From positions 1 to 64,000 of the forward strand of contig NZ_JANYMP010000043.1 of assembly GCF_025061645.1 (NCBI RefSeq): 64,000 nt of DNA, read 5' to 3'. A program made the position numbers and the translations under genes. Positions within the stretch are counted from its first letter, which is position 1, and the number at the start of each line of letters is the position of its first letter. The DNA is from Umezawaea endophytica (GTDB taxonomy: Bacteria > Actinomycetota > Actinomycetes > Mycobacteriales > Pseudonocardiaceae). The notes beneath the pieces are model-generated. The model was given only the letters and a program-made list of their open reading frames with translations. It was not told the origin of the DNA and ran no database searches. Shown here one piece after another: positions 25,740-32,973 of the stretch.

Positions 25740-25830
25740 GTCCGGCTGTGCCGGACCGGTTCAGTCCGACCCCCCGGGACTGAACCACTGACGACCCCCG
25801 TCCCTCCCCCCTGGCGGGGGTCGTCCCATG
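25740..25830 (+). ncRNA. 6C small RNA (B11-like)
   Basis: Two adjacent perfect stem-loops, each with a run of six cytosines in the loop. GGTTCAGTCC/GGACTGAACC (25758-25786) has loop GACCCCCCG. ACGACCCCCG/CGGGGGTCGT (25791-25824) has loop TCCCTCCCCCCTGG. A third small hairpin, GTCCGGC-TGT-GCCGGAC, sits at 25740-25756. This is the definition of the actinobacterial 6C RNA. It lies just before ssd, exactly where M. tuberculosis carries B11 (ncRv13660c). TACAGT at 25728-25733 is a fitting minus-10. The rest of 25605-26051 has no gene. Ends are estimated. Confidence 0.88.
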
Positions 25831-26051
25831 TCCGGGGTCGGGTGGGCCGCCTTTTCCACGGCCGGTTTTCGCCGTTCAGAGCTCAACCCCCCAGGATCGC
25901 GCACGGCACCGACAAAGTCGGTTCTCGCCCGCCGACCTGTCCACAGCCCCGGTACTTGTCCACATGTTGATCTTCCTCGCTTGTGGGCTTGCTCACGACG
26001 GCCGACCGTTGACCTCGGACCTGCACCGAGTCGAATGGGAGGTGAGCCGGA

Positions 26052-27116
26052 GTGGACGCGAACCGCCCCGTGGCACTGGTGGGCGACGAACCACTGCTGG
26101 ACGACCTGCTCCGCCTGGCCGCCGCCGCGGGCTGCGACCTGGACCGCGTCGTGGACGCCGCGGCGTTGCGCACCAGGTGGAAGGAAGCCCCTGTCGTGCT
26201 GCTGGACGAGTGGGGCGCCTTCGAGTGCGGCCTGCTCGACCTGCCCCGCCGCACCGGCGTCTACCTCGTCTGCGCCCAACCGCCGTCGCAGGCCGTGTGG
26301 CCGCAGGCCGTCGCGCTCGGCTTGGAGCGCGTGGTCGAACTCCCCGCCGCCGAGCAGTGGCTCGCGAGCGCGTTGGCCGACCTGGCCGAGGGCCCGCCCA
26401 GCCAGGACGGCCGGGTGATCGCCCTCCTGGGCGGCCGCGGCGGCGCGGGCGCCTCCGTGTTCGCCGCGGCCGTGGGCCAAGCCGTTCTCACCTCAGGCGG
26501 CCAGGGCCTGCTGATCGACTGCGACCCCCTGGGCGGCGGGTTGGACCTGACCCTGGGCACCGAATCCGCCGAGGGCCCGCGCTGGCCCGAACTCCACCTG
26601 ACCGGCGGCCGGGTAGCGGCCTCGGCACTGCACTCCGCGCTGCCCGGCCGCACGGCCAAGCACGGCCGCCTCACCGTCCTCTCCTGCGACCGCGAGGGCC
26701 GAGGCCCGGAACCGGACGCCGTGGCCGCGGTCGTGGAAGCGGGCCGCCGCGCCGGCGAAACGGTGGTCTGCGACCTCCCGCGCCACCTGACCGACACGGC
26801 CTGCGCCGCCCTCGACCGAGCAGATTTGGCGGTGCTGATCGTCCCCGCAGAGGTCCGCGCCACCGTCGCCGCCAAACGCGTGGCCCACCGAGTGGCCGAA
26901 CGCGGCGTGAACCTGGCCGTGGTCACCCGCGCCCCAGGCCCAACGGGCTTGAGCGGCAAGGAGGTGGCGGCCGCGGTAGGCCTCCCCCTACTCGCCTCCA
27001 TGCGCCCAGAACCAGGCCTGGCCACAGCCCTCGACAGAGGCCACTTCCCAGAACGCACCAGAGGCCCCCTGGCCCGCGCCGCCAAAACCGTCCTGGAGGC
27101 CCTCCATGCCACCTGA
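26052..27116 (+). CDS. ssd: Ssd/CpaE-like septum-site/pilus protein
   Basis: 354-aa MinD/CpaE-type protein, the Rv3660c (Ssd) counterpart that opens the Tad locus. The N-terminal half (~1-115) is a receiver-like domain (VALVGDEPLLDDLLR). The C-terminal half is the MinD-like fold with GGRGGAGAS (~124-132), LLIDCDPLGGGLDL and VVCDLPRHL. The deviant Walker A has lost both signature lysines (KGGxGK becomes GGRGGAGA), so ATP hydrolysis is doubtful. GTG start at 26052 with GGAGG ~9 nt upstream. Its stop codon lies inside the first unit of a minisatellite. Confidence 0.88.
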   Translation: MDANRPVALVGDEPLLDDLLRLAAAAGCDLDRVVDAAALRTRWKEAPVVLLDEWGAFECGLLDLPRRTGVYLVCAQPPSQAVWPQAVALGLERVVELPAAEQWLASALADLAEGPPSQDGRVIALLGGRGGAGASVFAAAVGQAVLTSGGQGLLIDCDPLGGGLDLTLGTESAEGPRWPELHLTGGRVAASALHSALPGRTAKHGRLTVLSCDREGRGPEPDAVAAVVEAGRRAGETVVCDLPRHLTDTACAALDRADLAVLIVPAEVRATVAAKRVAHRVAERGVNLAVVTRAPGPTGLSGKEVAAAVGLPLLASMRPEPGLATALDRGHFPERTRGPLARAAKTVLEALHAT

Positions 27117-27790
27117 CCACCGTCCCCTCACCAAGCCACCCCGCTGGCCTGCTCTTGCTGGGTCACCTGACCGCTTTCCTTTGACCAAGTCACACCGTTG
27201 GCCTGCTCTCGCCGGGTCACCTGACTGCCGTCCCCTTACCGAGTCACGCCGTTGGCCTGCTTGTGCCGGGCCACCTGACCGCCTTCCCCTCACCAAGCCG
27301 CACGGCTGGCTTGCCCTTGCCGGACCACATAACCGGCCTGCTCTCGCTGTGGCACGCGCTTGGCCAGCCCTTGCTGGACCGCCTAACCGGCTTCCTCCCG
27401 TTGTGGCACGCGCTTGGTTTGCCCTTGCTGAGCCGTGCATCCGGCGCCTTCTTGCCGGACCACATGCCCCGTTCCCTCTCTCCGGACCACGTGACTGGCC
27501 TTCTCCTACGGGGCTTCTTGGCTGGCTTCTCCTTCCTGGGCTACTCGGTCAGGTTGTCCTCGCCGCACTAGCTGGCTGGCTTCTTCCGCTTGGGTCACGT
27601 GGCTGGTCTGCTTTAGCCGGACTACGTGACTGGCTGTCTCCCACTGGGTTACTTAGCCGGGTTGTGCTCACTGGACTACCTAGCTGGCTCTCTCTTGCCG
27701 GGTTACGGCGCTGATTTCTCCCTGCCACGCCACTGGTCTGCCCTCTCCTTCCTCTCTTGCTTGGCTACGTGGCCGGTCTCCTCTTGCCGC
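27109..27790. repeat. 27-bp / 54-bp tandem minisatellite in the Tad locus
   Basis: From the last codons of ssd to ~27.8 kb the DNA repeats every 27 bp. The first stretch is organised as exact 54-bp double units beginning at 27151, 27205, 27259, 27313, 27367 and 27421. The 27-bp consensus resembles CTTGCCGGACCACGTGACTG plus GCCTTCT. Divergence increases to the right, ~25 units in all. It is pyrimidine-rich on the plus strand and lower in GC than its surroundings. Several frames stay open because 27 is divisible by three. The longest (27106-27714, 202 codons) starts at an ATG with GGAGG six bases upstream, but its third positions are far less GC-rich than real genes here. Confidence 0.9.
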
Positions 27791-27992
27791 GCCACCTGAC
27801 CGGCCTTCCCTCGCCGCATCTCCCGACCGGCCCTTCCTCCCCTCAGCATCCGACCGGCTGACCTGACGTCAGCCGTCATAGCCAGGCCGATATCGCGGGC
27901 CACGCCCCGACCGTTCCCGCGATCCGTCGGCCTTCCCGCCGGTCGGGCGGCTTCCCCGCACCGCCCGACCGGCCCACTCACAAGGGAGTCCC

Positions 27993-29147
27993 ATGAGCGC
28001 AGACCTGGTCGAACGAGTTCGCCGTCGACTGGCGGTGGGTCGAGTCGAACTGACCCCGGCCGCGGTGGCGGAAGCCGTGCGCGACGAAGCAGGCGGTGTG
28101 CTCGGCGACGCCGAAGTCCTGTCCGCCTTGACGTTGCTGCGCCAGGAGTTCGTCGGCGCGGGCCCGCTGGACCCGCTCCTGGCCGACCCGGACACCACGG
28201 ACGTGCTCGTGACAGGTCCCGCCGACGTCTGGGTCGACGGCGCGCAAGGCTTGCGCCGCACCGCGGTTACGTTCCCCGACGAGGCGGCGGTCCGCAGGCT
28301 CGCTCAACGCTTGGCCGTGGCGGCGGGTCGTCGCTTGGACGAGGCGGTGCCCTGCGTGGACGGTTGGCTGCCCGGCTCCGGCCCGTCGGGCCGGATCCGC
28401 CTGCACGCCGTGCTGCCCCCGATCGCCGCCGCGGGCACCTGCCTGTCCTTGCGAGTCCTGCGCCCAGCCATCCACGACCTTGACGAACTCCGCGCCCGCG
28501 GCACCTTCGACACCCGGACCGCGACCCTCCTCCGAGCCATCGTCACGTCCAGACTCGCATTCCTCGTCGTGGGCGGTACCGGCTCGGGCAAGACCACCCT
28601 CCTGGCGGCGCTGCTCGGCTGCGTCCCCCACACCGAACGCGTCCTCTGCGTCGAGGACGCGGGCGAACTCCAACCGAACCACCCGCAGGTCGTCCGCCTG
28701 GTGGCCCGCCCGGCGAACATCGAGGGTGCGGGCGAGGTGCCCGTCCGCGAACTGGTCCGCCAAGCACTCCGCATGCGCCCCGACCGCATCGTCGTCGGCG
28801 AGGTGCGCGGTGCCGAGGTCTGCGACCTGCTGGCGACCCTCAACACCGGCCACGACGGCGGCGCGGGCACCCTCCACGCCAACTCCCCGACCGAGGTCCC
28901 AGCCCGCTTGGAAGCGCTGGCCGCACTGGGCGGCCTGGACCGCACCGCGCTGCACAGCCAACTCGCCGCAGCCGTCCAGGTGGTCCTCCACATGCGCCGC
29001 GCCCCGAACGGCACCAGACACCTGGCCGAAATCGGCGTCTTCCACCGCACCCCAACAACCGTCGAGGTCCACACGGCCTGGCACCACGTCCACGGCCCGC
29101 AAGAAGCCTGGCCAACCCTCCAATCCCTATTGGACCGCCCCCACTGA
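27993..29147 (+). CDS. tadA: TadA/CpaF-type secretion ATPase
   Basis: 384-aa hexameric ATPase powering Flp/Tad pilus assembly at the inner membrane. Walker A GGTGSGKTT, an Asp box (VLCVEDAGEL), Walker B (RIVVGEVRG) and His box (GHDGGAGTLHANS) are all intact. ATG at 27993 with GGGAG upstream. It corresponds to Rv3659c. In other actinobacteria it directly follows ssd; here ~880 bp of minisatellite and spacer intervene. Downstream tadB follows after 160 bp. Confidence 0.95.
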   Translation: MSADLVERVRRRLAVGRVELTPAAVAEAVRDEAGGVLGDAEVLSALTLLRQEFVGAGPLDPLLADPDTTDVLVTGPADVWVDGAQGLRRTAVTFPDEAAVRRLAQRLAVAAGRRLDEAVPCVDGWLPGSGPSGRIRLHAVLPPIAAAGTCLSLRVLRPAIHDLDELRARGTFDTRTATLLRAIVTSRLAFLVVGGTGSGKTTLLAALLGCVPHTERVLCVEDAGELQPNHPQVVRLVARPANIEGAGEVPVRELVRQALRMRPDRIVVGEVRGAEVCDLLATLNTGHDGGAGTLHANSPTEVPARLEALAALGGLDRTALHSQLAAAVQVVLHMRRAPNGTRHLAEIGVFHRTPTTVEVHTAWHHVHGPQEAWPTLQSLLDRPH

Positions 29148-29162
29148 CCACTGCGGACCCAC

Positions 29163-29181
29163 AGCGACGCGCGGCGTCGCT
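29163..29181 (+). terminator. Short hairpin between tadA and tadB
   Basis: AGCGACGC-GCG-GCGTCGCT, a perfect 8-bp stem 16 nt past the tadA stop. It has no T-run and may attenuate rather than terminate. Confidence 0.35.
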
Positions 29182-29308
29182 GAGCCGCGCCCTCCACCCA
29201 GAACTCACAGCGGCGTCAGTGACCGAAGCGCCCCTGCCTCCCAGACCGACTGATCTTTCTTTCCCTTGCCCTCAAAGCGATTCCCCACCCCGAGCAGGAG
29301 ACCACCCC

Positions 29309-30124
29309 ATGACCATGTCGACTTCACCCGCGTTGCCCCTGGCCGTCCTGGCCGCGGCACTACTGGTCCTCCCAGCCTCGGCGGCGGCCCGACGACTCCG
29401 CGCGTTGGGCCCACCTCGCCCGCACCGCCCGAGGAAACCCAGCCGCAGAGCCCTCGTGGTGACGACCTGCGTCCTGATGGGACTCCTCGCCGGACCAGCG
29501 GCCCTCGTCGCGACCGCGATGGTCGGAACCGTTCTGTGGCGCGGTTTCCGCTCTCGCGCCCACCAAAGATCCCGCCTCACGGCCACCTCGGCGCTCGCCG
29601 ACGGTCTGGCGGCGTTCGTCGCGGAACTCAAGGCAGGCGCCCATCCGGCCGCCGCGGCCGCGGGCGCCGCGCAGGACGCCGAAGAACCGGCCGCGACGGT
29701 GCTGGCCGGCATCGCCTCCACCGCTCGCCTCGGCGGGGACGTCAACACCGCGCTCGACACGATGTCCCGCACCAGACCCGAACTCACCGCCGCGCTGGGG
29801 CCGTTGGCGCGGGCTTGGCGGCTGTCCGACCACCACGGCGTTCCCCTGGCCGACGTGCTCGACGCGGTCCGCCGCGACCTGGAGCGCCGAGTCGCGTTCG
29901 CGGGCCAGGTCACGGCGCGGATGGCGGGGCCGCGGGCCAGCGCGGCGGTGCTGGCCGGGCTCCCGGTCTTCGGCATCGTGCTCGGCGAGGTGAGCGGTAC
30001 CGGACCGCTGCACGTCCTGACCTCCACCGCGGTGGGTCAGGTCCTGCTGGTCCTGGGCGCGGCGCTCATCTGCGCCGGTCTCCTGTGGAGCACCCGCCTG
30101 ACGACCCAGGCGGTCGGATCATGA
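29309..30124 (+). CDS. tadB: TadB-like pilus inner-membrane platform protein
   Basis: 271-aa type II secretion F-domain protein (GspF/TadB group). Membrane helices at the N-terminus (~5-25), ~47-70, and two near the C-terminus flank a cytoplasmic helical segment with ALADGLAAFVAELKAGAHPAAA and GGDVNTALDTMSR, the usual T2SF pattern. The ATG at 29309 has AGGAG nine bases upstream; an earlier in-frame start at 29219 lacks one. Its stop overlaps the next start (ATGA). Corresponds to Rv3658c. Confidence 0.85.
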   Translation: MTMSTSPALPLAVLAAALLVLPASAAARRLRALGPPRPHRPRKPSRRALVVTTCVLMGLLAGPAALVATAMVGTVLWRGFRSRAHQRSRLTATSALADGLAAFVAELKAGAHPAAAAAGAAQDAEEPAATVLAGIASTARLGGDVNTALDTMSRTRPELTAALGPLARAWRLSDHHGVPLADVLDAVRRDLERRVAFAGQVTARMAGPRASAAVLAGLPVFGIVLGEVSGTGPLHVLTSTAVGQVLLVLGAALICAGLLWSTRLTTQAVGS

Positions 30125-30678
30125 CCTTCCTCCTCCTGGCCATGGCCCTGCTCGTCCTCCCGTCACCACCACCGGTGCTCAACCGCCTGACCGCGCCGGA
30201 GGTGAAACCGCGGCGGCCGGCGCCGCGGGCGGTGGACGACCCGCTCGCGGTCGCCGCCACGTGGGACCTGCTGGCCGCCTGTCTCAGAGCCGGGCTGCCG
30301 GTGGCGAACGCCGTGCACGCCGTGGTGGACGGCCTGTCACCACCGGCGGCCGTCGTCCTGCGCCAGGTCGGGTCGCTGCTCTCGCTGGGCGCCGACCCGG
30401 TGACCGCCTGGACCCCGGCCCTGGCCAACGAGATCACCGCGCCACTCGCGAGGGGCGCCCGGCGCACCGCGCGGTCCGGTGCCGCGCTCGCGGCACTGGC
30501 GGCGGACTTGGCCGCGCGCGTCCGCGAGCAGGTGGCTGACCAGGCCGAAGCCAGAGCCCAACGCGCCGCCGTCCTGGTGGCGGGCCCGCTGGCGGCCTGC
30601 TTCCTCCCCGCTTTCCTCTGCCTGGGGGTGCTGCCGGTCGTGATCGGACTGGCCACTCGATTCACCACGACGTGGTGA
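30121..30678 (+). CDS. tadC: TadC-like pilus inner-membrane platform protein
   Basis: 185-aa second T2SF-type platform protein, shorter than TadB. It has an N-terminal helix (FLLLAMALLVLPSPPPVL), the soluble helical core (LLAACLRAGLPVANAVHAVVDGL) and a C-terminal helix (AAVLVAGPLAACFLPAFLCLGV). Starts in a 4-bp overlap with tadB. Corresponds to Rv3657c. Together with TadA and TadB it forms the pilus motor platform. Confidence 0.85.
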   Translation: MTFLLLAMALLVLPSPPPVLNRLTAPEVKPRRPAPRAVDDPLAVAATWDLLAACLRAGLPVANAVHAVVDGLSPPAAVVLRQVGSLLSLGADPVTAWTPALANEITAPLARGARRTARSGAALAALAADLAARVREQVADQAEARAQRAAVLVAGPLAACFLPAFLCLGVLPVVIGLATRFTTTW

Positions 30679-30702
30679 CCCACAAGAAGTAAGGAGCGAC
30701 CG

Positions 30703-30882
30703 ATGCACCACCTCATCCGCGAAGCGTTCCGCGGCGACGACGGCATGACCACCGCCGAGTACGCGATCGGCACCCTCGCCGCGGCGGCCCTGGCGACCGC
30801 CCTCTACGTCGTCCTCAGCGGCGACATCGTCTCGCAACTCCTGGAAGACCTGGTCAAGAGCGCCTTCTCGGTAGGCACATGA
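30703..30882 (+). CDS. Flp-type pilin precursor (DUF4244-like)
   Basis: 59-aa prepilin. A short leader MHHLIREAFRGDDG is followed by MTTAEYAIGTLAAAALATAL. The Gly/Met junction with Glu at +5 is the class III prepilin peptidase signature, and the following ~20 residues form the hydrophobic assembly helix. GGAG ('aaggagcga') precedes the ATG. Its stop overlaps the next start (ATGA). Probably the major subunit; corresponds to Rv3656c. The peptidase gene is not in the window. Confidence 0.85.
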   Translation: MHHLIREAFRGDDGMTTAEYAIGTLAAAALATALYVVLSGDIVSQLLEDLVKSAFSVGT

Positions 30883-31235
30883 CGCCTGCCCGCCGCCGCT
30901 TGGACGACAGCGGCATGACGACGGTCGAAACGGCGATCAACCTGCTCGCCATGGGGCTCGTCCTGGCACTGGGCGTCTCCACGATCACGGCCGTGGTCGA
31001 TCAACTCCGCTGCACGGACGCCGCCCGCGAAGCGGCACGCCTGATAGCGCGCGGCGAACCGGAGCGAGCCGCCTCGATCGTCCAGTCCGCGGCGCCTCCC
31101 AACGCCCGCCTGACCGTGCACGCGGACGGCGACACCATCCGCGTCGAGGTCTCGGCCAGACCCAGCAGCGGCCTTCCCGGTCTTCACCTGACCGGTCGTG
31201 CCTACGCGGTGCTCGAACCGACGTCCGAAGGTTGA
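30879..31235 (+). CDS. tadE: TadE-like pseudopilin
   Basis: 118-aa protein with a prepilin-like start DDSG-MTTVETA followed by a hydrophobic helix (INLLAMGLVLALGVSTITAVV) and a small extracellular domain containing RCTDAAREAARLIARGE, a TadE hallmark. Overlaps the pilin stop by four bases. Matches Rv3655c. The stop codon lies inside a GTTGACC-GCC-GGTCAAC palindrome (31231-31247). Confidence 0.85.
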   Translation: MTPARRRLDDSGMTTVETAINLLAMGLVLALGVSTITAVVDQLRCTDAAREAARLIARGEPERAASIVQSAAPPNARLTVHADGDTIRVEVSARPSSGLPGLHLTGRAYAVLEPTSEG

Positions 31236-31247
31236 CCGCCGGTCAAC
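31231..31247. promoter_or_regulatory. Palindrome GTTGACC-N3-GGTCAAC, copy 1
   Basis: Perfect 7-bp-arm dyad overlapping the tadE stop. An identical-arm copy lies at 31624-31640, 376 nt further on. It is either a paired operator or the bounds of an inserted segment. Confidence 0.6.
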
Positions 31248-31335
31248 AGAAGAGAGAGGAGTACCAGCACGACAGCGCCTCCGACAGGAACGCCCGCACC
31301 GACCCCGTGACCAGCGGTCAGCGGAAGCGCTCCTC

Positions 31336-31389
31336 ACCCGTCCGCAGCCCCTCACCTGTCCGCAGCCTTTCGCCCGTCCGCAGCCCTTC
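31336..31389 (+). repeat. Three 18-bp tandem repeats
   Basis: Units 31336-31353, 31354-31371 and 31372-31389 follow ACCCGTCCGCAGCCCCTC with few changes. They lie in the otherwise gene-free 31236-31727 interval between the two GTTGACC palindromes. Confidence 0.75.
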
Positions 31390-31623
31390 GCCTGGCTGGG
31401 TCCACATCTGTTGGCACGGTCCAGGGGAGCGCTCTCACCACTGCGTGCCGCGCAACGACCCCGAGGCGCTCCTTACTTACGCGGGTGTCGCGGAACTGCC
31501 GCCGGTCACCCAATCGGTGGGCGTGGGAGCGCGTCCACGTGCGGTGGTGGGAAAAGTGGGAATGGCTGGTCTACCCGTTCCGCCGTGGCGCGGGTGGCCG
31601 CTGGGCGGATGGCGGAGCGGTGT

Positions 31624-31640
31624 GTTGACCGTTGGTCAAC
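31624..31640. promoter_or_regulatory. Palindrome GTTGACC-N3-GGTCAAC, copy 2
   Basis: Same arms as copy 1 with GTT as the centre. Lies 88 bp before the start of the TadG-like gene. Confidence 0.6.
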
Positions 31641-31727
31641 GACGAGCGGCGGGGGTGGGGCGGGGACTGGTCTGGTGTTGGTGGCTGGGTGGGGTGGGCC
31701 GTTGGGCATGACCGAGAGGAGGTGCTG

Positions 31728-32063
31728 GTGGGTGGGGATCGGGGGTCGGTGACGGTGGTGGGGGTGGTCTGGTTGGTGGTGTTCGGGCTGCTCATCGCTG
31801 GTGGTGTGCAGGTCGGTGGGGTGGTGGTGAAGCGGCACGAGGTGGAGGGGGCCGCGGATCTGGGTGCGCTGGCCGCCGCGGCGCACCTCCCCGACGGGGT
31901 GGTGGTCGCCTGTGAACGGGCGCGGTGGGTGGTTGAGCGGAGTGGTGGGCGGTTGATCGGCTGCGCGGTGAGCGGTTGGGAGGTGGTGGTCGCGGTCGAG
32001 GGGGTCGTGCCGTTGTTCGGCGCGGTGAGCGTTCGGGCCAAGGCGGGTCCGGCTGAAGGGTGA
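31728..32063 (+). CDS. TadG/Rv3654c-like pilus-locus protein
   Basis: 111-aa protein: a short basic N-terminus, one membrane helix (VTVVGVVWLVVFGLLIAGG) and then KRHEVEGAADLGALAAAA, the motif shared by TadE/TadG-like proteins of actinobacterial Tad loci. The GTG at 31728 is chosen because AGGAGG lies five bases upstream; longer in-frame starts cross non-coding repeats. Unusually G-rich coding strand (GTG/GGG codons), unlike its neighbours. Last pilus gene of the locus. Confidence 0.75.
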   Translation: MGGDRGSVTVVGVVWLVVFGLLIAGGVQVGGVVVKRHEVEGAADLGALAAAAHLPDGVVVACERARWVVERSGGRLIGCAVSGWEVVVAVEGVVPLFGAVSVRAKAGPAEG

Positions 32064-32267
32064 AGGGGGGTCGTCCGCGATGAACGGTCATCCATCCACG
32101 GTGAGCGGACTCACAGGGCGGTCGCGGTTGCTCTTAGCGTGTTCTCAGGTTCGGTCGGCAGTTCTGCCGCCCGCAGCGGAGGCTTCGTTCGCCGTGCCAT
32201 TCCGACCAGTTGTCGACGGGGAGTTACATCCGGCGCTGTGGATGACGTTAATTGGAGTAGCGGCACC

Positions 32268-32299
32268 GACACGGTGTCCGGCAACACCGACACAGTGTC
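32268..32299. promoter_or_regulatory. Twin GACAC-N-GTGTC palindromes
   Basis: GACACGGTGTC (32268-32278) and GACACAGTGTC (32289-32299) lie 21 bp apart centre to centre, two helical turns, just upstream of the prim-pol-like gene. The rest of 32064-32328 holds no gene. GACAC is the core of reported WhiA sites in Streptomyces, but the regulator here is unknown. Confidence 0.6.
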
Positions 32300-32328
32300 A
32301 GTGTTCAGGTAGTTGGAGGCGACAAAGC

Positions 32329-32973
32329 ATGGAGTGGTCGGATAGCTGGCGCGGGGCCTTCCGCATCGAGCTGCGGGCAGAGGCGGTCGGCCTCGCGTGG
32401 CACGGGTGGCCTGTGCTGCCGGGGACCTATCCGGCCGGTTCGGAGAACGGCGCCGTCCAGTGGGCCGGTCGCGGCGGGGTCGAGACCGACGGTCCGGTGC
32501 CGGTGCACGGCGACTGGCAGGAGCGCGTCGGCACGGAGCCGCACCAGGTCGCGGCGTGGTGGGCCGGTCAGTCGTACAGCGTGCTCGGTGCCACGGGCCA
32601 CGTGTTCGACGCGATCGAGGTGAGCGCCGACCTGGGGCGGCGGGCCGCCACGGCGCTGCGCACCATCGGGCTGCCGGTGCCGATCGTCGCCACCCCCTCC
32701 GGCGCGTGGATGTTCCTGGTCGAGTCCGGCCAGGAGCTGCGCTCCGCCCTGGAGGCGCACGGCGACGTCCGCCTCTACGGCAAGGGCGAGTACATCTCGC
32801 TGCCGCCGTCGCCGGTCCAGCACGGTGTCGTGCACTGGCGGGTCAAGCCGCAGATCTGCGGCTGGAACCTGCCCGCGTCGCGGGTCGTGCAGGACGCGCT
32901 CGTCGAAGCCGTGCAGATGCCTTCCCTGTTCGAGGCCAGTGCTCAGCGGCTGGTCGCCGCAGAGCGGGCCTGA
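32329..32973 (+). CDS. Small prim-pol-like (bifunctional primase/polymerase N-domain) protein
   Basis: 214-aa standalone protein resembling the N-terminal domain of bifunctional DNA primase/polymerases. It has an early LAWHGWPVLPGTYPAGSENG segment, VLGATGHVFDAIEV (an acidic metal-site-like strand) and SGAWMFLVESG. I do not see a complete, certain catalytic triad, so activity is unproven. ATG at 32329 with GGAGG ten bases upstream. Its 3' end overlaps the convergent helicase gene by 31 bp. Two GACAC dyads in the promoter suggest specific control. Confidence 0.6.
   Translation: MEWSDSWRGAFRIELRAEAVGLAWHGWPVLPGTYPAGSENGAVQWAGRGGVETDGPVPVHGDWQERVGTEPHQVAAWWAGQSYSVLGATGHVFDAIEVSADLGRRAATALRTIGLPVPIVATPSGAWMFLVESGQELRSALEAHGDVRLYGKGEYISLPPSPVQHGVVHWRVKPQICGWNLPASRVVQDALVEAVQMPSLFEASAQRLVAAERA

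Noticed and set aside
26988-27440. Minus-strand repeat protein across the minisatellite
   Set aside because: It is one of several frames kept open only because the unit length is a multiple of three, and it overlaps ssd antisense with no start signal.
31232-31711. Plus-strand frame rich in SPVRSPSP between tadE and the TadG-like gene
   Set aside because: It reflects the 18-bp repeats. No ribosome-binding site is seen, and the frame runs through the palindrome and spacer.
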